A stretch of DNA of 40,783 nt from Merdivicinus sp050943495 (GCA_050943495.1 JBMNPH010000016.1:1-40783); one strand, 5' to 3'; counted from the first letter of the stretch, positions 9,217 to 17,009 are shown. Notes: generated from the letters alone by a model not told the origin. A program made the numbers and translations.

Positions 9217-9540
9217 ATGAAGAAATTGTTGGCCAGTATTTTGATGATGGGGATTTTAACCGCCGGCGGCACAACCGCTTTAGCGGCAGGCGGGCCGCAG
9301 AATGGGATGTCGTCTGCAAAGACAGCGCAGGACAGCTGGGTCTGTCAAAATCCGGACTGCCCAAATTATGGGGAAACGGTTCTCCGCGATGGGACTTGTT
9401 CCTTCCGGCTTTCTGAGGATGGGAAGCAAATATTCTGTCGGAATTCGGAATGCCTGGGCATCTGCCCGCAGGATGGAACCGGAATGCAATACCGCAGCGG
9501 GCGGAATGCCGGTTGGGGCGGCTGCGGCAGGAGAAATTAA
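9217..9540 (+). CDS. Small secreted Cys-rich protein
   Basis: I do not recognise this 107-residue protein. It starts with a clear Sec signal peptide (MKKLLASILMMGILTAG, probable cleavage after the ALA at 21-23). The mature part has seven cysteines (43, 48, 61, 74, 79, 83, 103), including two C-x4-C pairs in similar settings (CQNPDCPNYG and CRNSECLGIC), which suggests disulfides or a small metal site outside the membrane. An AAAGGGAG ribosome binding site precedes the ATG. It is the first gene of an operon with an ECF sigma factor and an RsgI-like membrane protein, so it may be a regulated product or an extracytoplasmic signal partner; this is inferred from position only. Confidence 0.75.
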   Translation: MKKLLASILMMGILTAGGTTALAAGGPQNGMSSAKTAQDSWVCQNPDCPNYGETVLRDGTCSFRLSEDGKQIFCRNSECLGICPQDGTGMQYRSGRNAGWGGCGRRN

Positions 9541-9560
9541 CTTCGGAATCGGGGATGGGA

Positions 9561-10034
9561 ATGCGATCAGAAGAAGAGGTCAACCGGGCAATTGACCGGT
9601 ATGCCGATATGATCCGGCGGATTTGTCTGCTGCATCTGAAAAATGAATCGGATTCGGAGGACATCTTTCAAACGGTTTTTTTAAAATATGTGCTGCATCC
9701 TGCTGCATTTGAGTCGGAGGAACATGAGAAAGCATGGCTCATTCGGGTGGCAGTCAATGCCTGCAAGGATCATCTGCGGGACTTTTTCCGAAGCCGGACA
9801 GTGCCGCTCGAGGAATTGACTGGGCAGGCGTCAGAGCTTCATCCGGAACAGAGAGAAGTCTGGAATGCGGTACTGGCTTTGCCGAAAAAGTATCGGGATG
9901 CGGTCTACCTGCATTATTATGAGGGATACTCCGCGCCCGAAATTTCCAAAATCCTGGGCAAAAACAGCAATACCGTCTATTCGCTGCTGTCCCGTGCCCG
10001 GGAGATGCTGCGTCAATCGCTGGGAGGGATATAA
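9561..10034 (+). CDS. ECF-type RNA polymerase sigma factor
   Basis: This is an alternative sigma factor of the extracytoplasmic-function type, directing RNA polymerase to its own promoters. Region 2 is seen near the N-terminus (DRYADMIRRICLLHL, then SEDIFQTVFLKY), and region 4 near the C-terminus (LPKKYRDAVYLHYYEGYSAP, EISKILGKNSNTVYSLLSRA), a typical sigma-70 helix-turn-helix. The frame is open upstream to 9450, overlapping the previous gene, but the ATG at 9561 has GGGGATGG placed well before it, and the protein then begins like its relatives (157 residues). ATG 9555 is a close alternative. Its stop is one base from the start of the next gene, so translation is coupled to the presumed anti-sigma factor. 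Confidence 0.9.
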   Translation: MRSEEEVNRAIDRYADMIRRICLLHLKNESDSEDIFQTVFLKYVLHPAAFESEEHEKAWLIRVAVNACKDHLRDFFRSRTVPLEELTGQASELHPEQREVWNAVLALPKKYRDAVYLHYYEGYSAPEISKILGKNSNTVYSLLSRAREMLRQSLGGI

Positions 10035-10035
10035 A

Positions 10036-10839
10036 ATGTTGGAAGATCGTTTGAAACAATCGCTGGGGGCACTTCAAGCAGAGGACTCCCTGCGCAATGC
10101 CGCCCGTTTGATTCTTTCCAAGCAGACTCCTTCCCGTTCCCGTCAAAAGAAAATCTTCCTGCGGTATGCAGTCGCTATGCTCTGTTGTCTTTTTATCGGA
10201 GGTACGGCCCTATCCTACTTTACCCCGGTTTCTGCCGTCAGTATGGACGGCGAAGCTTCCCTAACCCTTCGGATTAACTGTTTCGACCGGGTTATCGGCG
10301 TTGAGGAGTGGGATGAGGAAGCGCAGTCTGTAACGCAGAATCTCAATCTGCATAATCTTTTCTATTTGGATGCCGTGGAGAAAATTTTGGCAAACGGCGG
10401 GCAGGATTTTTCTCCGGAATTGACCGTTTCTGGGTCATCCGGTGAGAAATCAGATGAAATGGTGCAGGAACTTGCCCAGTGTCGGCAGATAAACGGGGAT
10501 GCCGTTTCCTGTGCGGCAGTCAATTCGAATCTCGCCGGTGAGGCCGAGGAGGCAGGCCTTTCGATGGGAAAATACCGCCTGTATTTGGAGTGGAAGACTC
10601 TCGATTCCACACTGGAACCGGATACTCTCCGCGAAATGAGCATGCCGGAAATCCGTGCCGCCATCCAGCAGGAACAATCTGCGGATGAGTCCGATCCAGA
10701 GGAGGTTTCCTCGGATCCGCCGTCGGGCAATCACAATTCTTTCGGAAACGGCAATGGTTCTGGAAGTGGAACCGGTTCCGGGAACAAGGGAATGCAAAAA
10801 CAATATGGGAAATCGTCTCATTCTTCGGATCCTTCCTAA
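10036..10839 (+). CDS. RsgI-like membrane protein, presumed anti-sigma factor
   Basis: This 267-residue single-pass membrane protein is probably the partner controlling the upstream sigma factor. Residues 1-40 are cytoplasmic and helical, about 41-63 span the membrane, and SMDGEASLTLRINCFDRVIG (69-88) matches the start of the conserved periplasmic domain of RsgI-type anti-sigma factors. The Asn-Pro autocleavage site usual in that motif is absent (Gly-Glu-Ala-Ser instead). The C-terminus is a low-complexity Ser/Gly/Asn tail (about 225-267) rather than a carbohydrate-binding or sensor domain. The ATG at 10036 directly follows the sigma stop with GGGAGGG as ribosome binding site. The anti-sigma function is inferred from operon order and motif. 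Confidence 0.72.
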   Translation: MLEDRLKQSLGALQAEDSLRNAARLILSKQTPSRSRQKKIFLRYAVAMLCCLFIGGTALSYFTPVSAVSMDGEASLTLRINCFDRVIGVEEWDEEAQSVTQNLNLHNLFYLDAVEKILANGGQDFSPELTVSGSSGEKSDEMVQELAQCRQINGDAVSCAAVNSNLAGEAEEAGLSMGKYRLYLEWKTLDSTLEPDTLREMSMPEIRAAIQQEQSADESDPEEVSSDPPSGNHNSFGNGNGSGSGTGSGNKGMQKQYGKSSHSSDPS

Positions 10840-10865
10840 TTTTTGAACAGATTTTGAAAATACTC

Positions 10866-10894
10866 TTGACATTTTGCGAAAAATCCCGTATCAT
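10866..10894 (+). promoter_or_regulatory. Consensus promoter of the riboswitch-controlled operon
   Basis: TTGACA (10866-10871) and TATCAT (10889-10894) are 17 bases apart. Transcription should start near 10901, exactly at the 5' end of the riboswitch aptamer. Confidence 0.85.
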
Positions 10895-10900
10895 TAAAGG

Positions 10901-11046
10901 TACAACAAAAGGGAGTAGCTGGCAGCGTATCGCTGTGATCGAATGCGTCAACTCGATATTTTTCTATCCGCGTTTGATTTAAGGACATTCCGACGGCAAG
11001 ACTTTTATTGTGGCGATCGCCATAATAAAAGTCTTTTTTGTTGTAC
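10901..11046 (+). ncRNA. yybP-ykoY-type (manganese) riboswitch with terminator
   Basis: The leader carries the two conserved blocks of the yybP-ykoY Mn2+ riboswitch: AAAAGGGAGTAGC (10907-10919) and GGCAAGACTTTT (10995-11006). AAAAG (10907-10911) pairs with CTTTT (11002-11006) as stem P1, extended by TACAA (10901-10905) with TTGTG (11008-11012). The 3' strand of P1 is also the 5' arm of a strong terminator (10998-11039), so the two are mutually exclusive: ligand-stabilised P1 would allow read-through (an ON switch). In addition GTACAACAAAA (10900-10910) is exactly complementary to TTTTGTTGTAC (11036-11046) beyond the terminator. Class assignment rests on these motifs; the ligand is inferred from the family. 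Confidence 0.85.
10998..11039 (+). terminator. Riboswitch-controlled intrinsic terminator
   Basis: AAGACTTTTATT (10998-11009) pairs perfectly with AATAAAAGTCTT (11024-11035), extended inward by wobble and GC pairs to a GATC loop, giving about 17 bp followed by six Ts (11034-11039). It overlaps the 3' strand of aptamer stem P1. Confidence 0.9.
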
Positions 11047-11079
11047 AGCATCTCCTATAATCTGAAAGGAATGAACAAA

Positions 11080-12201
11080 ATGCAGCAAATTCTGGCACTC
11101 TTTGAGAATGTCATCCAGGTCACCTGGCAGCAGGCTGTTATGTGGGTTATCGGCGGTATCCTCATGTACCTCGGTATCCGCAAAAAAATGGAACCTACCC
11201 TGCTGATCCCCATGGGATTCGGTGCAATTCTCGTCAACCTCCCCAACTCCGGTGCAGTTACCCAGGGATCCGAAGTCGGCCCGATTGACGTCCTGTTCAA
11301 TGCCGGTATCGCCAACGAGTTGTTCCCGCTTCTCCTCTTTATCGGAATCGGTGCGATGATCGACTTTGCTCCCCTTCTCTCCAATCCCAAGATGATGCTC
11401 TTCGGCGGTGCCGCTCAGTTTGGTATTTTCTTTACCCTCAGTATGGCATGCCTGTTTGGATTTGATATCAAAGATGCAGCCTCGATCGGTATTATCGGTG
11501 CGGCAGACGGCCCGACTTCCATTTTCGTGGCGAACTTCTTCCAGTCCAAATACGTCGGTGCAATCGTTGTGGCTGCTTACTCCTATATGGCGCTGGTACC
11601 CATTGTTCAGCCGCCTGTTATTAAGCTGATTACCACCAAGAAAGAACGCATGATCCGCATGCCGTACCGTCAGAAACCCGTCAGCAAGACCGCTAAGATC
11701 CTCTTCCCGATCATCATTACCATGATCGCCGGTCTGGTTGCTCCTAAGTCCGTTGCGCTGGTTGGCTTCCTGATGTTCGGTAACCTCATCCGTGAGTGCG
11801 GTGCACTCGATTCTCTCTCCGAAACCGCGCAGAATACTCTCGCAAATCTCATTACTATCTTGCTCGGCTTTACCATCGCAACTAAGATGCAGGCAGAATA
11901 CTTCCTCGCTTGGGAGACTATCCTCATCATGTGCCTCGGCCTGGTTGCATTTGTTTTCGACACTGTTGGTGGCGTTCTGTTTGCAAAACTCTTGAACATC
12001 TTCACTCCTCACAACAAGGTCAACCCTATGATCGGCGCAGCTGGTATTTCGGCGTTCCCGATGTCTGCCCGTGTCATTAACCGCATTGGCCTCGAGGAAG
12101 ACCCTGAAAACTTCCTGCTGATGCATGCGGTCGGCGCCAACGTTTCCGGTCAGATTGCTTCGGTTATCGCCGGCGGCTTGATCCTCACCCTCGTTGCTTA
12201 A
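11080..12201 (+). CDS. OadB-family sodium-pumping decarboxylase beta subunit
   Basis: This polytopic membrane protein (373 residues) belongs to the OadB/GcdB/MmdB family, which couples decarboxylation of a biotin-bound carboxyl group to Na+ export. Residues known to matter in Klebsiella OadB (D203, Y229, N373, G377, S382, R389) are matched with the same spacing here: Asp143 in GAADGPTS, Tyr169, and Asn315, Gly319, Ser324, Arg331 in the NPMIGAAGISAFPMSAR block. I start at ATG 11080, 9 bases after AAAGGA; ATG 11071 would abut that site. Codon use is strongly biased, as in highly expressed genes. A riboswitch precedes it and an OadG-like gene follows. No carboxyltransferase or biotin-carrier gene is nearby, so the substrate is open. 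Confidence 0.93.
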   Translation: MQQILALFENVIQVTWQQAVMWVIGGILMYLGIRKKMEPTLLIPMGFGAILVNLPNSGAVTQGSEVGPIDVLFNAGIANELFPLLLFIGIGAMIDFAPLLSNPKMMLFGGAAQFGIFFTLSMACLFGFDIKDAASIGIIGAADGPTSIFVANFFQSKYVGAIVVAAYSYMALVPIVQPPVIKLITTKKERMIRMPYRQKPVSKTAKILFPIIITMIAGLVAPKSVALVGFLMFGNLIRECGALDSLSETAQNTLANLITILLGFTIATKMQAEYFLAWETILIMCLGLVAFVFDTVGGVLFAKLLNIFTPHNKVNPMIGAAGISAFPMSARVINRIGLEEDPENFLLMHAVGANVSGQIASVIAGGLILTLVA

Positions 12202-12223
12202 TCCAGAAAGGCGGTTTTACAGA

Positions 12224-12352
12224 ATGAATTTTGATGTAGCAGCTTTTGTCGATTCTCTGAGCGTGATGGGACTGGGAATGCTCGGCATTTTCATCGTCGT
12301 TGCCGTTTTGATCGGCGCGATGTCCTTGCTCACGAAAATTTTCCACGACTAA
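12224..12352 (+). CDS. OadG-like small gamma subunit (42 residues)
   Basis: This is a very short gene whose product has one membrane helix (about residues 15-36, with MGLGMLGIFIVVAVLIGAM) and a charged C-terminal tail (TKIFHD). The M-G-x-G-M-x-G-I-F pattern is typical of the OadG/MmdD gamma subunits, which anchor and assemble the sodium pump. It starts 22 bases after the OadB-like gene with an AAAGGCGG ribosome binding site and ends before a terminator. Full OadG proteins are usually around 80-100 residues with a soluble tail; here that tail is almost missing, so this is a minimal form. Confidence 0.8.
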   Translation: MNFDVAAFVDSLSVMGLGMLGIFIVVAVLIGAMSLLTKIFHD

Positions 12353-12364
12353 TTTTAGTTTTTT

Positions 12365-12404
12365 ACTCCTTTTATGGCATTCCGTCCGTAAAAGGAGTTT
12401 TTTT
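12365..12404 (+). terminator. Intrinsic terminator of the sodium-pump operon
   Basis: ACTCCTTTTA (12365-12374) pairs perfectly with TAAAAGGAGT (12389-12398), followed by seven Ts. Confidence 0.92.
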
Positions 12405-12426
12405 AAAAGTAAAATGAGGTGATTGG

Positions 12427-13317
12427 ATGAAATTCAGTTTTAGCACTTTGGGTTGCCCTGATTACACATTTGAGCAAATTATTGCTCTTGCCTGTTCTTC
12501 CGGATATACCGGAATTGAATTCCGGGTGTACCGAGGAGAAGAAAACCTCCAGAATCTGGAAGAATTTCAGCGTCCGAATCTCCTACATACCCGCCGCCTT
12601 TTTCAGAATGCCGGATTATCGATCTGCTGCTTGTCCAGCGGTGTCCGCTTTTCTTTCCCGGATCCGCAGGATGCTGCCCTTCAGCTTCAAAATGCACAAG
12701 CTTTCCTGCAGCTGGCATCTGATCTGGAATGTCCTTATATTCGAGTTTTCGGCGGCCCATATCCGGTTAATTTTACAAATCGCTCACAGGTTGAACCCTT
12801 TATTCAAGCATATTGGGATTCCTTGCCCGCTGAAAAGGTTGCAGGTCTTACCCAGCAGCAATGCGATCAGTTTTTGATGGAATGCCTGGGTAAAGTCGGT
12901 GAAATGGGGCGTAAATATGGCGTAATGCCGCTTATGGAAACACATGATGATTTCTGTAACGGCGCCGTTGTCAAAAAACTGATTGATGGCTGCGGAAGCG
13001 ATAATGTGGGTATCCTTTGGGACTGTCTGCATCCCTATCGTTATGGCATGGATCTCGAAGAAACTTATCGTGAAGTCCGGGATAAAATTCATCACGTCCA
13101 TATGAAGGATGCTGCCAACCTCACCCCATGGGGATTTAAGCCTGTTTTAGTTGGACAGGGCCAGATGGATGTGCAAAAAGCTGTTCAAATCCTCGAGCAA
13201 AATCATTATGCAGATTTTGTTAGTTTTGAATGGGAAAAACAATGGTATCCGGATATTCCAGATGCTAGTGTTGCATGCCCTCAATTTTTAGAGGCTGTAT
13301 CTGCAATGCTTCCGTAA
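12427..13317 (+). CDS. Sugar phosphate isomerase/epimerase-like TIM-barrel protein
   Basis: The 296-residue protein belongs to the xylose-isomerase-like/AP-endonuclease-2 TIM-barrel superfamily, whose members isomerise or epimerise sugars and polyols or dehydrate related acids. It begins KFSFSTLGCPDYTFEQII, typical of the first strand and helix; GYTGIEFR (26-33), PLMETHDDF (metal ligands Glu/His), GILWDCLHPYR and HHVHMKD (His-x-His) are the usual metal-site positions. An AGGTGATT ribosome binding site sits before the ATG. The gene is framed by terminators at 12365 and 13325 with no clear promoter of its own, so it may depend on read-through from the sodium-pump operon. The substrate is not readable. 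Confidence 0.87.
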   Translation: MKFSFSTLGCPDYTFEQIIALACSSGYTGIEFRVYRGEENLQNLEEFQRPNLLHTRRLFQNAGLSICCLSSGVRFSFPDPQDAALQLQNAQAFLQLASDLECPYIRVFGGPYPVNFTNRSQVEPFIQAYWDSLPAEKVAGLTQQQCDQFLMECLGKVGEMGRKYGVMPLMETHDDFCNGAVVKKLIDGCGSDNVGILWDCLHPYRYGMDLEETYREVRDKIHHVHMKDAANLTPWGFKPVLVGQGQMDVQKAVQILEQNHYADFVSFEWEKQWYPDIPDASVACPQFLEAVSAMLP

Positions 13318-13324
13318 TTACCTT

Positions 13325-13354
13325 AACGCGAAGAATTTTTCTTCGCGTTTTTTT
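13325..13354 (+). terminator. Intrinsic terminator after the isomerase gene
   Basis: AACGCGAAGAA (13325-13335) pairs with TTCTTCGCGTT (13339-13349) and is followed by a run of Ts to 13354. Confidence 0.93.
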
Positions 13355-13362
13355 ATTTGGGA

Positions 13363-13391
13363 TTGACAGATTGGTCTAATTGTGTTAGACT
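13363..13391 (+). promoter_or_regulatory. Promoter of the BlaI/M56 operon
   Basis: TTGACA (13363-13368) and TAGACT (13386-13391) are 17 bases apart, with an extended -10 (TGTTAGACT). An operator lies across the spacer and the -10 element. Confidence 0.8.
13374..13390 (+). promoter_or_regulatory. BlaI-type operator O1
   Basis: GTCTAA-TTGTG-TTAGAC is a perfect dyad (6 + 5 + 6 bases) covering the -10 element, so a bound dimer would block RNA polymerase. It is the natural target of the repressor encoded next. Confidence 0.7.
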
Positions 13392-13400
13392 GAAGATGCA

Positions 13401-13417
13401 GTCGAATGATATTAGAC
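13401..13417 (+). promoter_or_regulatory. BlaI-type operator O2
   Basis: GTCGAA-TGATA-TTAGAC repeats the O1 dyad with one mismatch, 27 bases downstream, just past the expected transcription start. Its right half TTAGACCAA mirrors TTGGTCTAA of O1. Two sites at this spacing resemble the paired operators of BlaI/MecI systems. Confidence 0.65.
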
Positions 13418-13434
13418 CAAATGGAGGGAATCCC

Positions 13435-13797
13435 ATGGAAAATTGGAAACTGGGCGAGATGGAAGAAAAATTTGCGGAATTGATCTGGCAGAAAGAACCA
13501 GTCAGTTCGGGTGAATTGGTGAGGCTGTGTGAAGACGCCTTTGACTGGAAAAAATCGACAACCTATACGATGCTCAAACGATTGTGCGAGCGGGGAATTT
13601 TTGAAAATAAAGGCGGGACGGTTTCCGCAAAAATTAAGCGGGAGGAATTTCACGCCATGCAGGGAGAGGAACTGATTGATAAAAGTTTTGGCGGTTCGTT
13701 GCCGCGGTTTCTAGCGGCTTTTACCCGGCGGAATAAACTCAAAACGGAGGAAGTAGAGGCACTGCAAAAGTTGATTGATGAATACAAGGAGGAATAA
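13435..13797 (+). CDS. BlaI/MecI-family transcriptional repressor
   Basis: This 120-residue winged-helix repressor binds paired dyads as a dimer and is removed by proteolysis when the partner sensor fires. The N-terminal part (LGEMEEKFAELIWQKEP, SSGELVRLC, KKSTTYTMLKRLCERGI) is the BlaI/MecI/CopY DNA-binding domain; the C-terminal helices (SLPRFLAAFTRR to LQKLIDEYKEE) form the dimerisation domain. The frame is open further upstream, but the ATG at 13435 has a GGAGGG ribosome binding site, and an earlier start would run through the operators. Its stop is two bases before the M56 gene, so the pair is translationally coupled and autoregulated through O1/O2. Confidence 0.92.
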   Translation: MENWKLGEMEEKFAELIWQKEPVSSGELVRLCEDAFDWKKSTTYTMLKRLCERGIFENKGGTVSAKIKREEFHAMQGEELIDKSFGGSLPRFLAAFTRRNKLKTEEVEALQKLIDEYKEE

Positions 13798-13799
13798 TT

Positions 13800-16700
13800 A
13801 TGCCAATTTATACGATTTTTGATACAATTTTGCAAATGACCGTAACGGCAAGCCTCTGTATTCCGGTGATTTTGCTGATCCGGCTGTTTCTGAAAAAGGC
13901 GCCGCGAGTCTTTTCCTATGCACTATGGAGTGTCGTGCTGTTCCGTCTGCTCTGCCCAATTTCCTTTGAAAGTGTACTGAGCTTGATTCCTAGCACGAAG
14001 GTAGTGGAACCAACCGGGCAGACTGGACTTCCGTTTCAGGTAAGCACCAATGTTCCCGCCATTGATACGCCAGTTAACCAATATCTGGGAAGTCACTATT
14101 ATGAGGGTGTGACTGTTCCGGAAGGCTTTTCGCTGGATCTTTCGCGAATAGCGGCTGTTATTTGGCTGATGGGATGCATTCTTTTGCTGGGAATCAGCCT
14201 GATTTCGCTGTTCCGTCTCCGGAAAAAGCTGCGGGGCGCAGTCTGGGAGGAAGCAAATATTTATCAGGCAAGAGGTTTGGAAACTGCTTTTGTGTTGGGA
14301 TTTTTCCGCCCTAAGATCTACCTGCCGGAAGGGCTGTCCGAAAAAGAGCGGCAGTACATCCTTCTGCATGAACAGACCCACATCCGCCGCAAAGATTACC
14401 TCATCCGGCTGGCGGCTTTCGCGGCACTCTGCCTGCATTGGTTCAATCCGCTCGTTTGGCTGGCCTTTTTTGTCAGCAGCCGCGATATGGAGATGTCCTG
14501 CGATGAGGCGGTGCTCAAAAAGCTAGGCAATGAGGTCAAAAAGGATTACTCCACTTCCCTGCTGTCGCTCGCTTCCGGCCGGAGATGGGTAGGCGGCACC
14601 CCGCTAGCATTCGGCGAAGGCGACACCAAAAGCCGCATTAAAAATGTCCTTTCCTACCGCAAGCCAGCGTTCTGGGTGCTGATTGCAGCGGTGATCGCGG
14701 TAGCTGTGACCGTCTTCCTGCTGGCGGCGAACCCCAAAGAATCGAAGAAAACTGTATTGGAATCTCCATTTGGACAGGAGTATGCGGTTCGTGAACTCGT
14801 ATATGAGGGGCCGCAGTATTCCTTTACGGTTTCGGTGGAATCGGCTCCCCATTACCGGCTGGAAGAGGATGGAACCTTGTTGGAATCAAACGACTGGTCG
14901 CTGCGTGCTTCGGAAGAAGAGGAATGGACGGACTGCGGGAATTTGGAGGAATTTTCTCTGACTGCCGAGAATTTCGACAGCCTGTTTTTCCCATTCCTCG
15001 ACGGACAGGAGGAAATGATTGAAAATCTGCGTCAAAACAATGACAAAGCGTGGGAAACTGTCCGGAAGAATGGGACCACCGCTATTCGGTATCAGTTTCT
15101 CCTGCAAAAAGACGGCGGGATATATCTGTCATACGGATATGAGGGCGATACCGCTTCGAATATTCGCTGGCTGTTTGCGCTGACAACCGATTCGCAGATG
15201 GCGGCGGACGCGGAATGGCTTTTCAATCTCCGGACGGCGTATATCGGTAATAATTCCGCCGTGGGGGCTCTGCTGGATGCGCTCAATTTTCCGCAGCCGC
15301 GGAACGGCTTCTCCCTGCAAACCAATGCCCAGCCGTATGGATTGACGGTGAATTTTAACGAGGATGCGTCGGATCTTCTCCCTTATGAAAAAAATGCCGT
15401 GCTGCTGTTTGCACTAATTGACAATCTGGATGAAATTACCTATCAGTTCGCTTCGCAGGCGCCAGTCTATACCCGAGATTGGGCGGAAAAATGGATCGAA
15501 CTTTCGGATGTTCGGGTCAAATCTGAGGAAGAACTGTTCTCTCTGCTCAACCTCCTGAACGGGATTGTCGACGGTGAAACAATCGATCAAACTTCACCGG
15601 ATGGGGATTATACCTACACCGGCGAGACCAGCCTGCATGTCGACGACCGTACCTTTGAGTTGGAGGACATTCCGGAAAATCTCGCCGAAGAAGCGGTTGC
15701 CAACTATTACGCCTGGGAGATTGCCTGGGATTGGGACGCACTGACCGAACTTTGCAGCGAAAGCAGCAGCCTTTCCAATTCGATTAACAATGAGCGGGAA
15801 TCCGTCAAAGAGGACCGCTATATGAAAAGCTATATCGTTCATTCCCTGCAAACGCTGACCGGCGATGCGATCCCCTCTCAGATCAACACCGATGCGAAAA
15901 ACGCCGGACTTGCGGATTACACCGTCGTGCTGGCGGATATTGATATGACCTATTCCGACGCTCTGCTCGCGGCAGATCCGCAGCTTGGCGAAGGCCGCTA
16001 CTCCCGGATTTTCCTCTGCGCCGAGAAAGACGGCAGCTGGAAACTCTATGAACTTTACTGGGCGGAATATTTCAATCAATATTCCATTGAGGCGAAAGAA
16101 CTTGAAACATTACAAAATGTATTGAGCAGTGTTGCCTTTTCCAGCGGAAATCTCTCCTTTACCCTGCCGGAAAACATGCCGGCGGAACATCCGCTGGAAG
16201 TTCTGGCTAATATCCGGATTGCGGATGGCGCAGACGGCTTCATCAGTTATGATGATCTGTTTGCGGAGCAGAATAAAGCCGGCTGGCAAGGAGGAGAATC
16301 CTATTCTGCCAAAGTGCCGGGCAGCTGGACAGAGGGCAGTACCGTTTCGATGCATCTTCGATTTTATAAAGAACCGGAAGAAAACGGTACGCAGTCAATC
16401 ATGCGCTGGTATGCAAGCTGGGTCTATCAGGACGGCAAAATGGTGCGGCAGCCCTGGCAGATGGAAACTCAGCTGCGCTCTTGGACCCAGGAGGAAAACG
16501 GAGAAACCGTCCTGCATTTTCGGGAACCCTACGGCATCGACTTTACCCTCTCCCTGACGCTGCCGCAGCACTGGGCGGCGGCGCCTGCGGACGGACTTCT
16601 GACCGGAGGGCAGGTGAACCTTTTCGATGAGTTCGGCCAGCCGATGGCTTCCATCATCCCCAGTCCCTTCACCTATTATCCGGAGGCAGCCGGGGAGAAT

Positions 16701-16991
16701 TTCCCGGTTTCGGTTTACAGCGATCAGATGCTTAGTTCGTCTGCCAACTGGAGCAGCGAATATACGCCAATTCAGCAGGGGCAAAAGAATGCGGACGGCG
16801 TGCCGGTGACCGAAACAGCGACTGTCGTGATTCATCATACCGACAACGGCGCGGCTGGCCCGGTTATTGAAAAGCCGGGAATCCTTTCCTACAATCTGGA
16901 TATTCTGCGGTATATCGCCATAGAATTTGAGGAGACTGTCCCGCAGGAAACTGCTGTTAAAATTGCAGAAAGTATAATTTTATCACAATAA
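13800..16991 (+). CDS. BlaR1-like M56 metallopeptidase with long extracytoplasmic region
   Basis: This membrane-bound sensor protease (1063 residues) is expected to inactivate the upstream repressor after sensing a signal outside the cell. The N-terminal part has several membrane helices and the M56 zinc site HEQTH (190-194), followed by SRDMEMSCDEAV. A last helix lies at about 290-310. Residues 311-1063 are outside the cell; they are not a penicillin-binding domain, since no Ser-x-x-Lys/KTG arrangement is seen. One part (about 490-600) resembles DUF4825-like domains often fused to M56 proteins; the segment after about 625 looks like a small alpha/beta NTF2-like domain, then beta-rich sequence. 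The signal is therefore unlikely to be a simple beta-lactam. Confidence 0.85.
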   Translation: MPIYTIFDTILQMTVTASLCIPVILLIRLFLKKAPRVFSYALWSVVLFRLLCPISFESVLSLIPSTKVVEPTGQTGLPFQVSTNVPAIDTPVNQYLGSHYYEGVTVPEGFSLDLSRIAAVIWLMGCILLLGISLISLFRLRKKLRGAVWEEANIYQARGLETAFVLGFFRPKIYLPEGLSEKERQYILLHEQTHIRRKDYLIRLAAFAALCLHWFNPLVWLAFFVSSRDMEMSCDEAVLKKLGNEVKKDYSTSLLSLASGRRWVGGTPLAFGEGDTKSRIKNVLSYRKPAFWVLIAAVIAVAVTVFLLAANPKESKKTVLESPFGQEYAVRELVYEGPQYSFTVSVESAPHYRLEEDGTLLESNDWSLRASEEEEWTDCGNLEEFSLTAENFDSLFFPFLDGQEEMIENLRQNNDKAWETVRKNGTTAIRYQFLLQKDGGIYLSYGYEGDTASNIRWLFALTTDSQMAADAEWLFNLRTAYIGNNSAVGALLDALNFPQPRNGFSLQTNAQPYGLTVNFNEDASDLLPYEKNAVLLFALIDNLDEITYQFASQAPVYTRDWAEKWIELSDVRVKSEEELFSLLNLLNGIVDGETIDQTSPDGDYTYTGETSLHVDDRTFELEDIPENLAEEAVANYYAWEIAWDWDALTELCSESSSLSNSINNERESVKEDRYMKSYIVHSLQTLTGDAIPSQINTDAKNAGLADYTVVLADIDMTYSDALLAADPQLGEGRYSRIFLCAEKDGSWKLYELYWAEYFNQYSIEAKELETLQNVLSSVAFSSGNLSFTLPENMPAEHPLEVLANIRIADGADGFISYDDLFAEQNKAGWQGGESYSAKVPGSWTEGSTVSMHLRFYKEPEENGTQSIMRWYASWVYQDGKMVRQPWQMETQLRSWTQEENGETVLHFREPYGIDFTLSLTLPQHWAAAPADGLLTGGQVNLFDEFGQPMASIIPSPFTYYPEAAGENFPVSVYSDQMLSSSANWSSEYTPIQQGQKNADGVPVTETATVVIHHTDNGAAGPVIEKPGILSYNLDILRYIAIEFEETVPQETAVKIAESIILSQ

Positions 16992-17009
16992 TACAAAAAG
17001 GATGCTGTT

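Noticed and set aside
11005..12126. A 373-codon open frame antisense to the OadB-like gene
   Set aside because: The sense protein has all family residues, and the antisense product is a low-complexity shadow caused by codon bias.
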